Shown here in pieces: positions 1 to 7,289 of a stretch of 64,000 nucleotides of DNA. The stretch's first letter is position 1. Each line of letters begins with the position of its first letter. The notes below the pieces were generated by a model, which saw only the letters and a list, made by a program, of their open reading frames with translations, had not been told where the DNA came from and ran no database searches. The translations under genes were made by a program, and so were the position numbers. The stretch comes from Marinobacter sp. BW6 (lineage in GTDB: Bacteria > Pseudomonadota > Gammaproteobacteria > Pseudomonadales > Oleiphilaceae), in contig NZ_VIRN01000061.1 in the NCBI RefSeq assembly GCF_008107725.1, forward strand, positions 186,001 through 250,000, read 5' to 3'.

Positions 1-1248
1 CGTCTGCCCCTCCGACAGGTTCCGGTCCGCCAGCTCAGACACCACAATGGCACCATCTACCAGCATGCCCGCCACCAGAATCAGACTGAACAGCACCACG
101 ATATTGAGTGTGAGCCCCATGCTCCAGATCACCAGGATGCCGGTGAGGAAGGCACCGGGAATGGTCAGCCCCACCATAACCGCCGAACGCGGCCCCATGG
201 CGGCGATCACCACAATCAGAACCAGCACGATGGCAGTGAGTACGTTGTTCAGTAGATCACTGAGGATATCCCGCACTTCTTCGGACTGATCCATGATGTA
301 GCGTACTTCCAGGGAGTCCGGCAGCTCCGGTCTGGCCTGCTCAATCAACTCACGAACCTGGGCTATGGTCTCAATGATGTTGGCACCCGAGCGTTTGGAC
401 ACTTCCAACACCAGCGCAGGCTCACCATTGATGCGGGCAAAGCCGGTGGGATCTTTGAAGGTGCGCTGGAGCATGGCGACGTCGCCAAACGTGACCACCG
501 TGTCACCATCCACCTTGACTGGCATGGACATCACATCTTCGACAGTCTCGATGACTCCGGGCACCTTCAGCGCCATGCGACCATTGCCAGTATCCAGAGA
601 ACCTGCCGCCACCAGTTGGTTGTTGCGGGTCACCAGGGAAGCCAACTGATCAAAATCAATGCCGTAGCTTTCCAACACCTGGGGATCCACCACGATTTCC
701 AGCAGGTCTTCACGATCGCCACCAATCTCCACCTCCAGGACTTCCGGAATGGATTCAATGGCATCCTGGAACCGTCGGGCGATGGTTATCAGCTCCCGCT
801 CTGACAAGGGGCCGGACAGTCCCACGGACAGCACCGGGAACAGGGACACGTTGATTTCGTTTACTCTGGGTTCATCCGCCTCCTGGGGCAGCTTGGTGCG
901 GGCGGTATCCACTTTCTCCCGCACGTCCTGAAGCGCCTTGTCCGGATCAAACCCGGCATCAAACTCCAGCATCACCGAGGCATGCCCTTCCGAGGCTGTA
1001 CCGCGCATTTCCTTGATGCCCTCAAGCGAACGCAGCTCCTGCTCCATGGGCCGCACCAACAGACGCTCGGCGTCCTCCGGGCTGATACCATCCAGGGTCA
1101 TGGAGACATAAATCATCGGAATGGTGACGTCGGGGTTGGCTTCCTTCGGGATAGTCTGAAAGGCGGCAATCCCGCCGAGAATGAGGAACAACAACGTCAG
1201 CAACGTGGTCCGGCTTCGATCAATGGCGGCAAAGATCAGTGTGCGCAT
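1..1248 (-). CDS. RND efflux transporter, inner-membrane pump subunit (N-terminal part)
   Basis: The minus strand is open from an ATG at 1248 to the window edge, giving about 416 residues without a stop, so the gene is cut off by the window. The translation starts with a cytoplasmic segment and a first membrane helix. The run TIPKEANPDV and a porter-domain stretch with LVRPMEQELRSLEGI follow, and then hydrophobic helices containing the family run VAGMLVDGAIVV. This is the AcrB/MdtB-like HAE efflux family, normally about 1,030 residues, which exports drugs or other small molecules from the inner membrane using the proton gradient. The start lies 5 bases after the stop of the adaptor gene at 1254, so the two form one operon with the adaptor first. 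The substrate cannot be told from sequence. No regulator is visible next to it. Confidence 0.9.
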   Translation of the reverse strand, partial: MRTLIFAAIDRSRTTLLTLLFLILGGIAAFQTIPKEANPDVTIPMIYVSMTLDGISPEDAERLLVRPMEQELRSLEGIKEMRGTASEGHASVMLEFDAGFDPDKALQDVREKVDTARTKLPQEADEPRVNEINVSLFPVLSVGLSGPLSERELITIARRFQDAIESIPEVLEVEIGGDREDLLEIVVDPQVLESYGIDFDQLASLVTRNNQLVAAGSLDTGNGRMALKVPGVIETVEDVMSMPVKVDGDTVVTFGDVAMLQRTFKDPTGFARINGEPALVLEVSKRSGANIIETIAQVRELIEQARPELPDSLEVRYIMDQSEEVRDILSDLLNNVLTAIVLVLIVVIAAMGPRSAVMVGLTIPGAFLTGILVIWSMGLTLNIVVLFSLILVAGMLVDGAIVVSELADRNLSEGQT

Positions 1249-1253
1249 GCGGT

Positions 1254-2336
1254 CTAGCCCCTGTCTTCGGCGACGTCGACCGGCACAACCTGTTCCCCGG
1301 TACTCACGAAACCACCACCCCGGGTAATCAGGCGGATTTCATCCGGCAACCCAGTGACCCAGGCGCCCTCGGTAGAGACGCTCAGGAGTTTCACATTACC
1401 GAACTCCACACGGTTCTCACCGTTCACATATTTCACACCGGGGCGACCGTCATCACCGAGCGACAGGTACGCGGGTGAGATAAACATCGCTTTTACCTCC
1501 GGCAATGCTACCCGCAGGCTGGCGCTGCCACCGGCCACCCGTTTGCGATCCGGGTTCTCCACCGCGATCTCCACCGCAAAACTCCGGGTTTCGGGCGAGG
1601 CAGCGCTGGCCACAAAGGTCACCACGCCAGAAAGACGACTGCCATCCAGCAAGTCCACACGAACCGCCTGGCCGGGTGCCACGTCACCGACCGATTGCTG
1701 GGGAATCTGCGCGGTGGCCTTAAGGCGATCCACCCTCACCAGCTGAAACAGGGGTGATCCCACCTGCACCAGATCGCCGGTATCCACCGATTTGCTGTTG
1801 ATGATGCCGTCAAAAGGCGCCTCTGGGGTGAGATGGCTGACTGACTGCCGTACACCGGTCAGCTCCGCTTCAGCGGCAGCAAGCTCACTTTCCAGGCTCA
1901 GAATCTGGGATTCCGAGGCGAGGTTATTGGCGCGGAGCCGACGCGCAGCCACCAGGTCCGCTTCCAGTTTCCGAACCCGGGACTGCCAGCGCAAAACCGC
2001 AGCACTCCGCCCTTCATCGGATATCGTAAGCAGCTTCTGTCCCTGCCGGACCTGCTCACCGAGACTCACAGCCAGGGATTCCACCCGGCCGGGCACCTGG
2101 GAACTCAGCATCACCGAACTCCAGGGTTCCAATTGGCCCTGCAGCATCAGACCCGGCTCATGAAGCCGTGCCGTCAGGGTTTCCACCTGCACCATTGTGA
2201 GCTGACCATCGACGCTATCCTCGCGCTCCGGAGCCTCGTCACTGGCCACCTTCACCTCGCCAGTCGCCATCCAGACCACCAGCGCGATCACGATCAGAAG
2301 TGACAGTCCAAGAGAACCCCATTTTGCTTTCGTCAT
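1254..2336 (-). CDS. RND efflux periplasmic adaptor (membrane fusion protein)
   Basis: The product of about 360 residues has an N-terminal membrane anchor (SLGLSLLIVIALVVWMA). A lipoyl/hairpin part follows, with a VPGRVESLAVSLGEQVRQGQ half-motif and an alpha-helical hairpin around residues 100-150. The second lipoyl half (APFDGIINSKSVDTGDLV) and beta-barrel domains come after. This is the HlyD/AcrA adaptor family, which bridges the inner-membrane pump to an outer-membrane channel. I chose the ATG at 2336, which puts the membrane anchor directly at the N-terminus; an in-frame ATG at 2384 would add 16 polar residues. The gene precedes the pump gene by 5 bases, and no outer-membrane channel gene is seen here. 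Substrate is unknown. Confidence 0.88.
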   Translation of the reverse strand: MTKAKWGSLGLSLLIVIALVVWMATGEVKVASDEAPEREDSVDGQLTMVQVETLTARLHEPGLMLQGQLEPWSSVMLSSQVPGRVESLAVSLGEQVRQGQKLLTISDEGRSAAVLRWQSRVRKLEADLVAARRLRANNLASESQILSLESELAAAEAELTGVRQSVSHLTPEAPFDGIINSKSVDTGDLVQVGSPLFQLVRVDRLKATAQIPQQSVGDVAPGQAVRVDLLDGSRLSGVVTFVASAASPETRSFAVEIAVENPDRKRVAGGSASLRVALPEVKAMFISPAYLSLGDDGRPGVKYVNGENRVEFGNVKLLSVSTEGAWVTGLPDEIRLITRGGGFVSTGEQVVPVDVAEDRG

Positions 2337-2391
2337 TGAATGCTCACTGTTCCTGAAGCGAAGGGTGACATAAAAAACCGGCAAATAACGG

Positions 2392-2421
2392 TTGCATCCG
2401 GCTAAAAACGTGGGGTAGATT
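2392..2421 (+). promoter_or_regulatory. candidate sigma70 promoter of the ilv leader
   Basis: TTGCAT at 2392-2397 and TAGATT at 2416-2421 are spaced by 18 bases and would start transcription near 2428, ahead of the leader peptide. Each hexamer matches consensus at 4 of 6 positions. This is a guess from spacing and position. Confidence 0.35.
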
Positions 2422-2434
2422 CTACACAGAATCT
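2417..2434. promoter_or_regulatory. perfect inverted repeat between divergent efflux and ilv genes
   Basis: AGATTCT-ACAC-AGAATCT is a perfect 7+7 palindrome followed by TTTT on the plus strand. It overlaps the candidate -10 and start site of the ilv leader. It could be an operator for either divergent unit, or a small hairpin at the RNA 5' end. No regulator gene adjoins it. Confidence 0.35.
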
Positions 2435-2465
2435 TTTTACGAATTCAGAGCAGACTGTCGATTTT

Positions 2466-2558
2466 ATGAATCTCAACGCAGTGATTGTCCTTGTGAAGCT
2501 CGTCCTGGTGGTCGTGGTACCGTCCGGGGGCTTCTGTGTGGACAAGCGGGTGAGATAG
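2466..2558 (+). CDS. ilvGM leader peptide (attenuation peptide)
   Basis: A 30-codon reading frame begins with ATG at 2466 and ends with TAG at 2556-2558. It translates as MNLNAVIVLVKLVLVVVVPS followed by GGFCVDKRVR. Ten of its first 18 residues after Met are Val, with three Leu and one Ile. That is the signature of the leader peptides controlling branched-chain amino-acid operons: scarcity of charged Val/Leu/Ile tRNA stalls the ribosome in the run. It sits 90 bases before ilvG, and an attenuator hairpin at 2581-2621 lies between them. The segment CCGGGGGCTTC (2524-2534), inside this frame just after the Val run, can pair with the 5' arm of the terminator and so act as antiterminator. The assignment rests on composition, position and the mutually exclusive hairpins. 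Confidence 0.88.
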   Translation: MNLNAVIVLVKLVLVVVVPSGGFCVDKRVR

Positions 2559-2580
2559 CGACAAACCTGACAAAACACCA

Positions 2581-2621
2581 GAAACCCCCGGCACCGAAAG
2601 GTCCCGGGGGTTTCTTTTTTT
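2581..2621 (+). terminator. ilvGM attenuator (intrinsic terminator)
   Basis: GAAACCCCCGG (2581-2591) pairs perfectly over 11 bp with CCGGGGGTTTC (2604-2614) and is followed by seven T (2615-2621). The 5' arm can alternatively pair with 2524-2534 in the leader peptide, with one mismatch, which would disrupt the terminator. It lies 28 bases before the ilvG start. Confidence 0.92.
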
Positions 2622-2648
2622 ACGGCAAAAGAAAAGGGAAAAACGACC

Positions 2649-4349
2649 ATGAACGGCGCACAGCACATTCTTGAAGCGTTCCACCGCCACAACATCAGCA
2701 CGGTTTTCGGGTATCCGGGCGGCTGCATCATGCCGCTTTACGACGCGCTTGTGGACGATGTGGGCGTGGAGCACGTGCTGTGTCGCCATGAACAGGGCTG
2801 CGCCCTGGCGGCAGACGGCTACGCCCGGGCCAGTGGCAATCTGGGCGTCTGCATTGCCACGTCGGGCCCAGGCGCCACCAACCTGATCACCGGCGTTGCC
2901 AACGCCCACCGGGATTCCATTCCCATGCTGGTCATCACGGGCCAGGTCCCTTCGGGCCTGATCGGCACCGACGCCTTCCAGGAAACCGACGTACTGGGCA
3001 TGACCCTGGGCATCGTTAAACACAGCTACCTGATCGACGATGCGAACAGCCTGCCCGCCATCATGGAAGAGGCGATTGAACTGGCCGAGAGCGGTCGTCC
3101 CGGACCGGTCTGGATTGATATCCCCAAAAACCTGTTGCTGACCGAAGTGGCCGAAGCGCCCTGCCCCCAACCTGAGCCCCGTGAAACAGCCGCTCCAGAC
3201 CTGACGCAAGCCTTGGCCATGTTACGCGACGCCCGCAAGCCCCTGCTCTACAGCGGCGGCGGCATCAGCCTGGCCCACGCCGAGGACTGCTTCCGGGCCT
3301 TTGCCGAATCCTCCGCACTGCCTGCGGTTGTCACGCTGAAGGGCATTGGCAACCCCGGCAAACACAACCCTTACAACCTGGGCATGCTGGGAATGCACGG
3401 CTCCCGAGCCGCCAACAAGGCTGTAGACGAGTGCGACCTGTTACTGGTCATCGGCGCCCGTCTGGACGATCGGGCCACAGGCAAACTGGATGGCTTCGCC
3501 GCCAACGCCAGGATGATCCACATCGATGCCGACGCCGCCGAAATCAATAAACTGCGCGACGCCGATCTGGCCATCCGTGGTGATCTGAACAACATCCTGA
3601 AATCACTGGCGGATGCATTGCAGACTGACCCACTGGCCATCAGTGATTGGCAGAAACAGTGCCGCACCTGGTACACCACCGGTGGCTTCCACGCTGCCGA
3701 CAATGAAGAGCCCCTGGCGCCGATCACCGGCCCGGCCTTCATCCGCCAGCTCTCCCGGATTGCCCCGGACGACACCGTGATCGCCTGCGACGTTGGCCAG
3801 CACCAGATGTGGGTGGCCCAGCACTACGAGTTCGACCACCCGCGCCACCACCTCACCAGTGGCGGCCTCGGCACCATGGGCTTCGGCCTGCCCGCCGCCA
3901 TCGGCGCCCAGTTTGCGGATCGCAACAGCACCGTCATCAACGTGACCGGTGATGGCTCGTTCATGATGAACGCCCAGGAACTGGCCACCATCCGCCGCTA
4001 CAACCTGCCGGTAAAACTGATCGTCATGGACAACCAGTGCCTTGGCATGGTCCGCCAGCAACAGGAACTGTTCTACAACAACCGGGAAAGCCAGATAAAT
4101 CTGGACGACAACCCCGACTTCGTGGCCATGGCCCGCGCCTTCGACATCCCGGCCCTGCATATCGAACGCACCGACCAGATCCGCCGCGGCATCGAAACCA
4201 TCCTGGCCTACAACGGGCCGATGCTGCTGCACGTGGCCATCAGCCGGGAAGAAAACGTCTGGCCCATCGTCAAACCCGGCGCCAGCAACACAGACATGAT
4301 CGACGAAACCGCCCGCACCGCCAAAGCCAGCAAGGAGCAAGTTGCATGA
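2649..4349 (+). CDS. ilvG: acetohydroxyacid synthase large subunit
   Basis: The 566-residue product is a thiamine-diphosphate enzyme that condenses pyruvate with pyruvate or 2-oxobutyrate in the first common step of Val, Leu and Ile synthesis. The N-terminus (MNGAQHILEAF, then VFGYPGGCIMPLYDAL) and CRHEQGCALAADGYARA with the catalytic Glu match the AHAS PYR domain. A central FAD-binding domain follows, and the ThDP motif GDGSFMM...DN lies near residues 436-464. Length and N-terminus resemble E. coli IlvG more than IlvB, and the downstream subunit is IlvM-like, which supports isozyme II. The ATG at 2649 has AAGGGAA about ten bases upstream. The stop overlaps the ilvM start (ATGA), so translation is coupled. 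Control is probably by the upstream attenuator. Confidence 0.93.
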   Translation: MNGAQHILEAFHRHNISTVFGYPGGCIMPLYDALVDDVGVEHVLCRHEQGCALAADGYARASGNLGVCIATSGPGATNLITGVANAHRDSIPMLVITGQVPSGLIGTDAFQETDVLGMTLGIVKHSYLIDDANSLPAIMEEAIELAESGRPGPVWIDIPKNLLLTEVAEAPCPQPEPRETAAPDLTQALAMLRDARKPLLYSGGGISLAHAEDCFRAFAESSALPAVVTLKGIGNPGKHNPYNLGMLGMHGSRAANKAVDECDLLLVIGARLDDRATGKLDGFAANARMIHIDADAAEINKLRDADLAIRGDLNNILKSLADALQTDPLAISDWQKQCRTWYTTGGFHAADNEEPLAPITGPAFIRQLSRIAPDDTVIACDVGQHQMWVAQHYEFDHPRHHLTSGGLGTMGFGLPAAIGAQFADRNSTVINVTGDGSFMMNAQELATIRRYNLPVKLIVMDNQCLGMVRQQQELFYNNRESQINLDDNPDFVAMARAFDIPALHIERTDQIRRGIETILAYNGPMLLHVAISREENVWPIVKPGASNTDMIDETARTAKASKEQVA

Positions 4350-4624
4350 ACCCGCAAAGCCAACCTTCGACACCCAGCTACACCATCAACTGCCGCATGA
4401 CCCACGAAGCCGCCGCCCTGGAGCGACTCTGCCAGGTGGTCCGCATCCGCGGGTTCCGGATTGCCACCATGGCGGTTGAAACCGCCGGCGAGCATTTGAA
4501 CATTGCACTCACCCTGGAAGGCACGCGGCCGATTGCCATGTTGCAGTCGCAACTGGAGAAGCTGCATACGGTTGCCGAGGTTGCCCTCGCGGCTGGATCT
4601 TTGGCCCGGTCTCGTTCGGCCTAA
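4346..4624 (+). CDS. ilvM: acetohydroxyacid synthase small (ACT) subunit
   Basis: The 92-residue product has a single ACT-like fold: YTINCRMTHEAAALERLCQV, then RIRGFRIATMAVE, and a second strand-helix with QLEKLHTVAEVAL. It resembles E. coli IlvM (about 87 residues) in length and in the pattern ALERLxxVVRxRGF. The regulatory subunit activates the large subunit and mediates feedback. Its ATG at 4346 overlaps the ilvG stop by four bases, an arrangement typical of stoichiometric partners. The first ten residues (NPQSQPSTPS) are polar and atypical, but no internal start is better placed. Confidence 0.88.
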   Translation: MNPQSQPSTPSYTINCRMTHEAAALERLCQVVRIRGFRIATMAVETAGEHLNIALTLEGTRPIAMLQSQLEKLHTVAEVALAAGSLARSRSA

Positions 4625-4699
4625 GTTCGGAGTTGTGATCCGTTCGGCCTGAGATTTGGCGGGCAGAGTCTTTTCGTAGCCTTCGGTCTGGCGGGCAGG

Positions 4700-4985
4700 T
4701 ACGCGGGTGGCGGTATTTTTTCTTCGGGGAAAAGAACTCGCTGCGCTCAGACACCTTTTCCCTGTCAGAAAAAATACCCCCACCCCCTACCGACGGGCAA
4801 CAACATATGTCCAAAGAACAAGACACCAAAAAGTCTTTAACTTGGTGAACCCGTCTTGCACGTCGGCGCGGGGTGGTAGGTGGATTTTTCGCCGGAAAAA
4901 GATGTCTGAGCGCAGCGAGTTGCTTTTTCCAAGAAAAACTCCACCTGCCACCCCGCAAGCCCGCCCCTCAACCAAAAGGCTACAA
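4700..4985. repeat. composite inverted double-hairpin repeat, copy 1
   Basis: This 286-base non-coding stretch lies between the 3' ends of ilvM and cynS. Hairpin A has arms at 4712-4734 and 4754-4778 and a 19-nt loop at 4735-4753 (AACTCGCTGCGCTCAGACA). After an 80-nt spacer, hairpin B has arms near 4872-4902 and 4922-4952 and loop 4903-4921. The B loop is the exact reverse complement of the A loop. The arms of B are related to those of A in inverted orientation, so the element is a pair of opposed hairpins like a BIME/REP pair. A second copy is at 17725-18006, and both end in similar CCGCCCCT...AGGCTACAA sequence. No coding function is evident. Confidence 0.85.
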
Positions 4986-5018
4986 AGGCGGGCCCCTCCG
5001 AAGTTTCTGGCGAAATGG

Positions 5019-5462
5019 TTACCAGGCTTTGTAAGGCAGGAACTTCCCGTTCATGGTAACCACAACGCGGTCGCCCTTCGGATTCTCTTCCTTCTCGATG
5101 TCCATGGTGAAATCGATCGCACTCATGATGCCGTCGCCGAATTTCTCATGGATCAGTTCTTTCATGGTATCGCCGTACACACCCACCACCTCGTACAAAC
5201 GATAGATCAGCGGATCCTGCGGAACGGCACCGTCCCAGGCTTTCTTGGGGCATACCTGCAGGGCCTCTGCCACCGGCTTATCAAGACCGAGGATTTCGCA
5301 CAGGGCGAAGGCCTTGTCTTCGGTGAGGCTGTTCATACCCAGGGCCGCTGAGGTGGTGAATACCGGAGACATGCCGATGGTTTCGGCGATGGATTCCCAG
5401 GTTATGCCCTTGGACACTTTGGCTTCCAGGATTTTTGCGGTCATCAGTTCTTTGTTCATCAT
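5019..5462 (-). CDS. cynS: cyanate hydratase (cyanase)
   Basis: The 147-residue product converts cyanate and bicarbonate to ammonia and CO2. It has the N-terminal helical domain (KGITWESIAETIGMSPVFTTSA) and the conserved C-terminal active-site domain. The catalytic triad equivalent to E. coli Arg96/Glu99/Ser122 is present as Arg88 and Glu91 (IYRLYEVVGVYG) and Ser114 (GIMSAIDF). E. coli cyanase has 156 residues, so this is full length. Two adjacent ATGs (5462 and 5459) are possible; GAGGAAA lies a few bases upstream of the first. It is the last gene of the minus-strand transporter operon, 27 bases after the ATPase gene, which suggests that the transporter brings in cyanate or that the operon is a general alternative-nitrogen unit. 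Confidence 0.95.
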   Translation of the reverse strand: MMNKELMTAKILEAKVSKGITWESIAETIGMSPVFTTSAALGMNSLTEDKAFALCEILGLDKPVAEALQVCPKKAWDGAVPQDPLIYRLYEVVGVYGDTMKELIHEKFGDGIMSAIDFTMDIEKEENPKGDRVVVTMNGKFLPYKAW

Positions 5463-5489
5463 GGCTGTTTCCTCTATTTGCTCCAGATT

Positions 5490-6404
5490 TCAGGCATTCA
5501 CCGCGCGAGCGGCAGTTTCAGATTCGGATTCGGTATCAGATTCGGCAGACGCTGGTGTTGACCGGGCAGCACCTTTGGCGGGTTCGACGATTTTCGGGGT
5601 ACCGTCTTTTTCCGGCAGAGCCGAGCCGCTTCGGTTGACCAGGAAGTCCACCAGGTAGTCCCGGGTCTTGTGGTAGGCCGGGTTCTGGAAGATGGTGGCC
5701 CGGGCCCGCGGGTGCGGAATGTCCACCTTCACGCTTTCGGCGATGCGGGCGTTGGGGCCGTTGGACATCAGAAAGATGCGGTCGGAGAGCAGGATGGCTT
5801 CGTCCACATCGTGGGTAATCATGAACACGGTCTGGCGGGTTTCTTCCCAGATTTTCACCAGCTCGTCCTGAATCACACCGCGGGTAAGGGCGTCCAGCGC
5901 ACCGAAGGGTTCGTCCAGCAGCAGCAGTTCCGGCTGGGTGGCGAAGGCCCGGGCGATACTCACCCGTTGACGCATGCCACCGGATAGCTGGGACGGCTTG
6001 CGGTTGAGGGCGTGATCCAGACCCACCATCTTCAGGTAGCGTTCGCTGTGCTCTTTTACCTTTTCCTTGGACCACTCGGGCCAGCGGGCGCGCACGGCAA
6101 ACACGATGTTGTTCAGCGTGGTTTTCCAGGGCAGCAGGCTGTAGTTCTGGAACACCACGCCGCGCTCAAGGCCGGGGCCTTTGATTTCCTTGCCATTCAT
6201 CACCACGTTGCCGGCGCTGGCCTCATCCAGGCCTGCCAGCACATTCAGGATGGTGGATTTACCGCAACCGGAGTGGCCGATGATGCAGACGAATTCGCCT
6301 TTCTCCAGGGCAAAGCGGATATCCTCAAAGACGGTCAGTTCACCGCCCTGGCCGTCCGGGTAGACTTTGGACAGACCATCTACTTCCAGAAATGGTTTAC
6401 TCAT
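5490..6404 (-). CDS. nitrate/cyanate-type ABC transporter ATP-binding protein
   Basis: The 304-residue product is an ABC ATPase of the NrtD/CynD/TauB class. Walker A is GHSGCGKST (residues 43-51), the signature is LSGGM (140-144), Walker B is LLLLDE (160-165), and the switch His lies in MITHDVDEA. Residues from about 260 on form a low-complexity Ala/Ser/Glu tail (SAESDTESESETAARA) not needed for the fold. The gene lies between the permease and cyanase genes in the same direction. The 55-base gap from the permease stop contains a small palindrome, CCGGTTACCGG within GGCACCGGTTACCGGTGCC (6434-6452), which may modulate transcript stability. Nitrate, nitrite or cyanate cannot be separated by sequence alone; the adjoining cyanase favours cyanate. 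Confidence 0.9.
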   Translation of the reverse strand: MSKPFLEVDGLSKVYPDGQGGELTVFEDIRFALEKGEFVCIIGHSGCGKSTILNVLAGLDEASAGNVVMNGKEIKGPGLERGVVFQNYSLLPWKTTLNNIVFAVRARWPEWSKEKVKEHSERYLKMVGLDHALNRKPSQLSGGMRQRVSIARAFATQPELLLLDEPFGALDALTRGVIQDELVKIWEETRQTVFMITHDVDEAILLSDRIFLMSNGPNARIAESVKVDIPHPRARATIFQNPAYHKTRDYLVDFLVNRSGSALPEKDGTPKIVEPAKGAARSTPASAESDTESESETAARAVNA

Positions 6405-6459
6405 AACAGGTCTCCATTCGGAGGGTTGAGGCCGGCACCGGTAACCGGTGCCGGGCCGC

Positions 6460-7287
6460 TCATTCTTTGTATTCCACCAGTTTCTGGGCCTTGCCCAGGG
6501 CCAGGTCGAGCAGCATGCCTACCACCCCGATCATCAGGATGGAGAAGATCACACTGGCCAGATCCAGGTTGTTCCATTCGTTCCACACGTAGTAGCCAAT
6601 GCCAGTGCCGCCCACGAGCATCTCCGCGGCCACGATGACCAGCCAGGCGATGCCGATGGAGATTCGCATACCGGTCAGAATGGTGGGTGCGGCGGCCGGC
6701 AGGATCACGGTAATAGCGGTGCGCAGGGGCCCGAGTTCGTGGGTGCGGGCCACATTGACCCAGTCCTGCCTCACGTTGGCCACGCCAAAGGCGGTATTCA
6801 GCAACATCGGCCAGATCGAGCAGATGAAGATCACGAAGATGGCCGAGGCATCCGAGTCCTGGATGATGAACAGGGCCAGGGGCATCCAGGCCAGCGGCGA
6901 GATCGGCCGCAGCACCTGGATGTACGGGTTCAGGGCCTTGTACATCAGCGGCGACATGCCGATCAGGAAGCCGACAGGCAAGGCGATCGCCATGGCCGCC
7001 AGGTAGCCAGTCAGTACCCGGTACACCGAATAGGCCAACTGGATGCCGATACCCTTGTCGTTGGCGCCGGCGTCATAGAACGGATCAGACAACTCCGCCC
7101 AGGCCAGCTTGATCACCGCCGAGGGTGGCGGCACTCGGGATTCCTGCTCCACACCACCCATCAGCATTTCGTATTCGGTCAGTCCTGTCTGGGCCTCCGG
7201 GGGCTGGGTTGCCATTTCCCAGAGCCCCAGGGCCAGAATCAGGAACGACACCGACAGCAGTGCTGCCCGGACGTTCAGGGAAGCCAT
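6460..7287 (-). CDS. nitrate/cyanate-type ABC transporter permease
   Basis: The 275-residue product is an NrtB-like permease. It has an N-terminal helix (LLSVSFLILALGLWEMA), then periplasmic residues to about 85, and the ABC permease domain with five further helices. The EAA-like cytoplasmic loop is ARTHELGPLRTAITVILPAAAPTILTG (near residues 175-205). The start at 7287 is preceded by GGGAGGG on the minus strand and lies 2 bases past the stop of the binding-protein gene, so the genes are tightly coupled. It supplies the membrane channel of the importer formed with the neighbouring ATPase and binding protein. Confidence 0.9.
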   Translation of the reverse strand: MASLNVRAALLSVSFLILALGLWEMATQPPEAQTGLTEYEMLMGGVEQESRVPPPSAVIKLAWAELSDPFYDAGANDKGIGIQLAYSVYRVLTGYLAAMAIALPVGFLIGMSPLMYKALNPYIQVLRPISPLAWMPLALFIIQDSDASAIFVIFICSIWPMLLNTAFGVANVRQDWVNVARTHELGPLRTAITVILPAAAPTILTGMRISIGIAWLVIVAAEMLVGGTGIGYYVWNEWNNLDLASVIFSILMIGVVGMLLDLALGKAQKLVEYKE

Positions 7288-7289
7288 GG

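Noticed and set aside
4509..4975. Open frames on both strands through the first composite repeat (for example 4707-5351 plus and 4787-4975 minus)
   Set aside because: They run through the palindromic element or overlap ilvM and cynS; low-complexity translations rich in Arg/Pro, with no domain or ribosome site.
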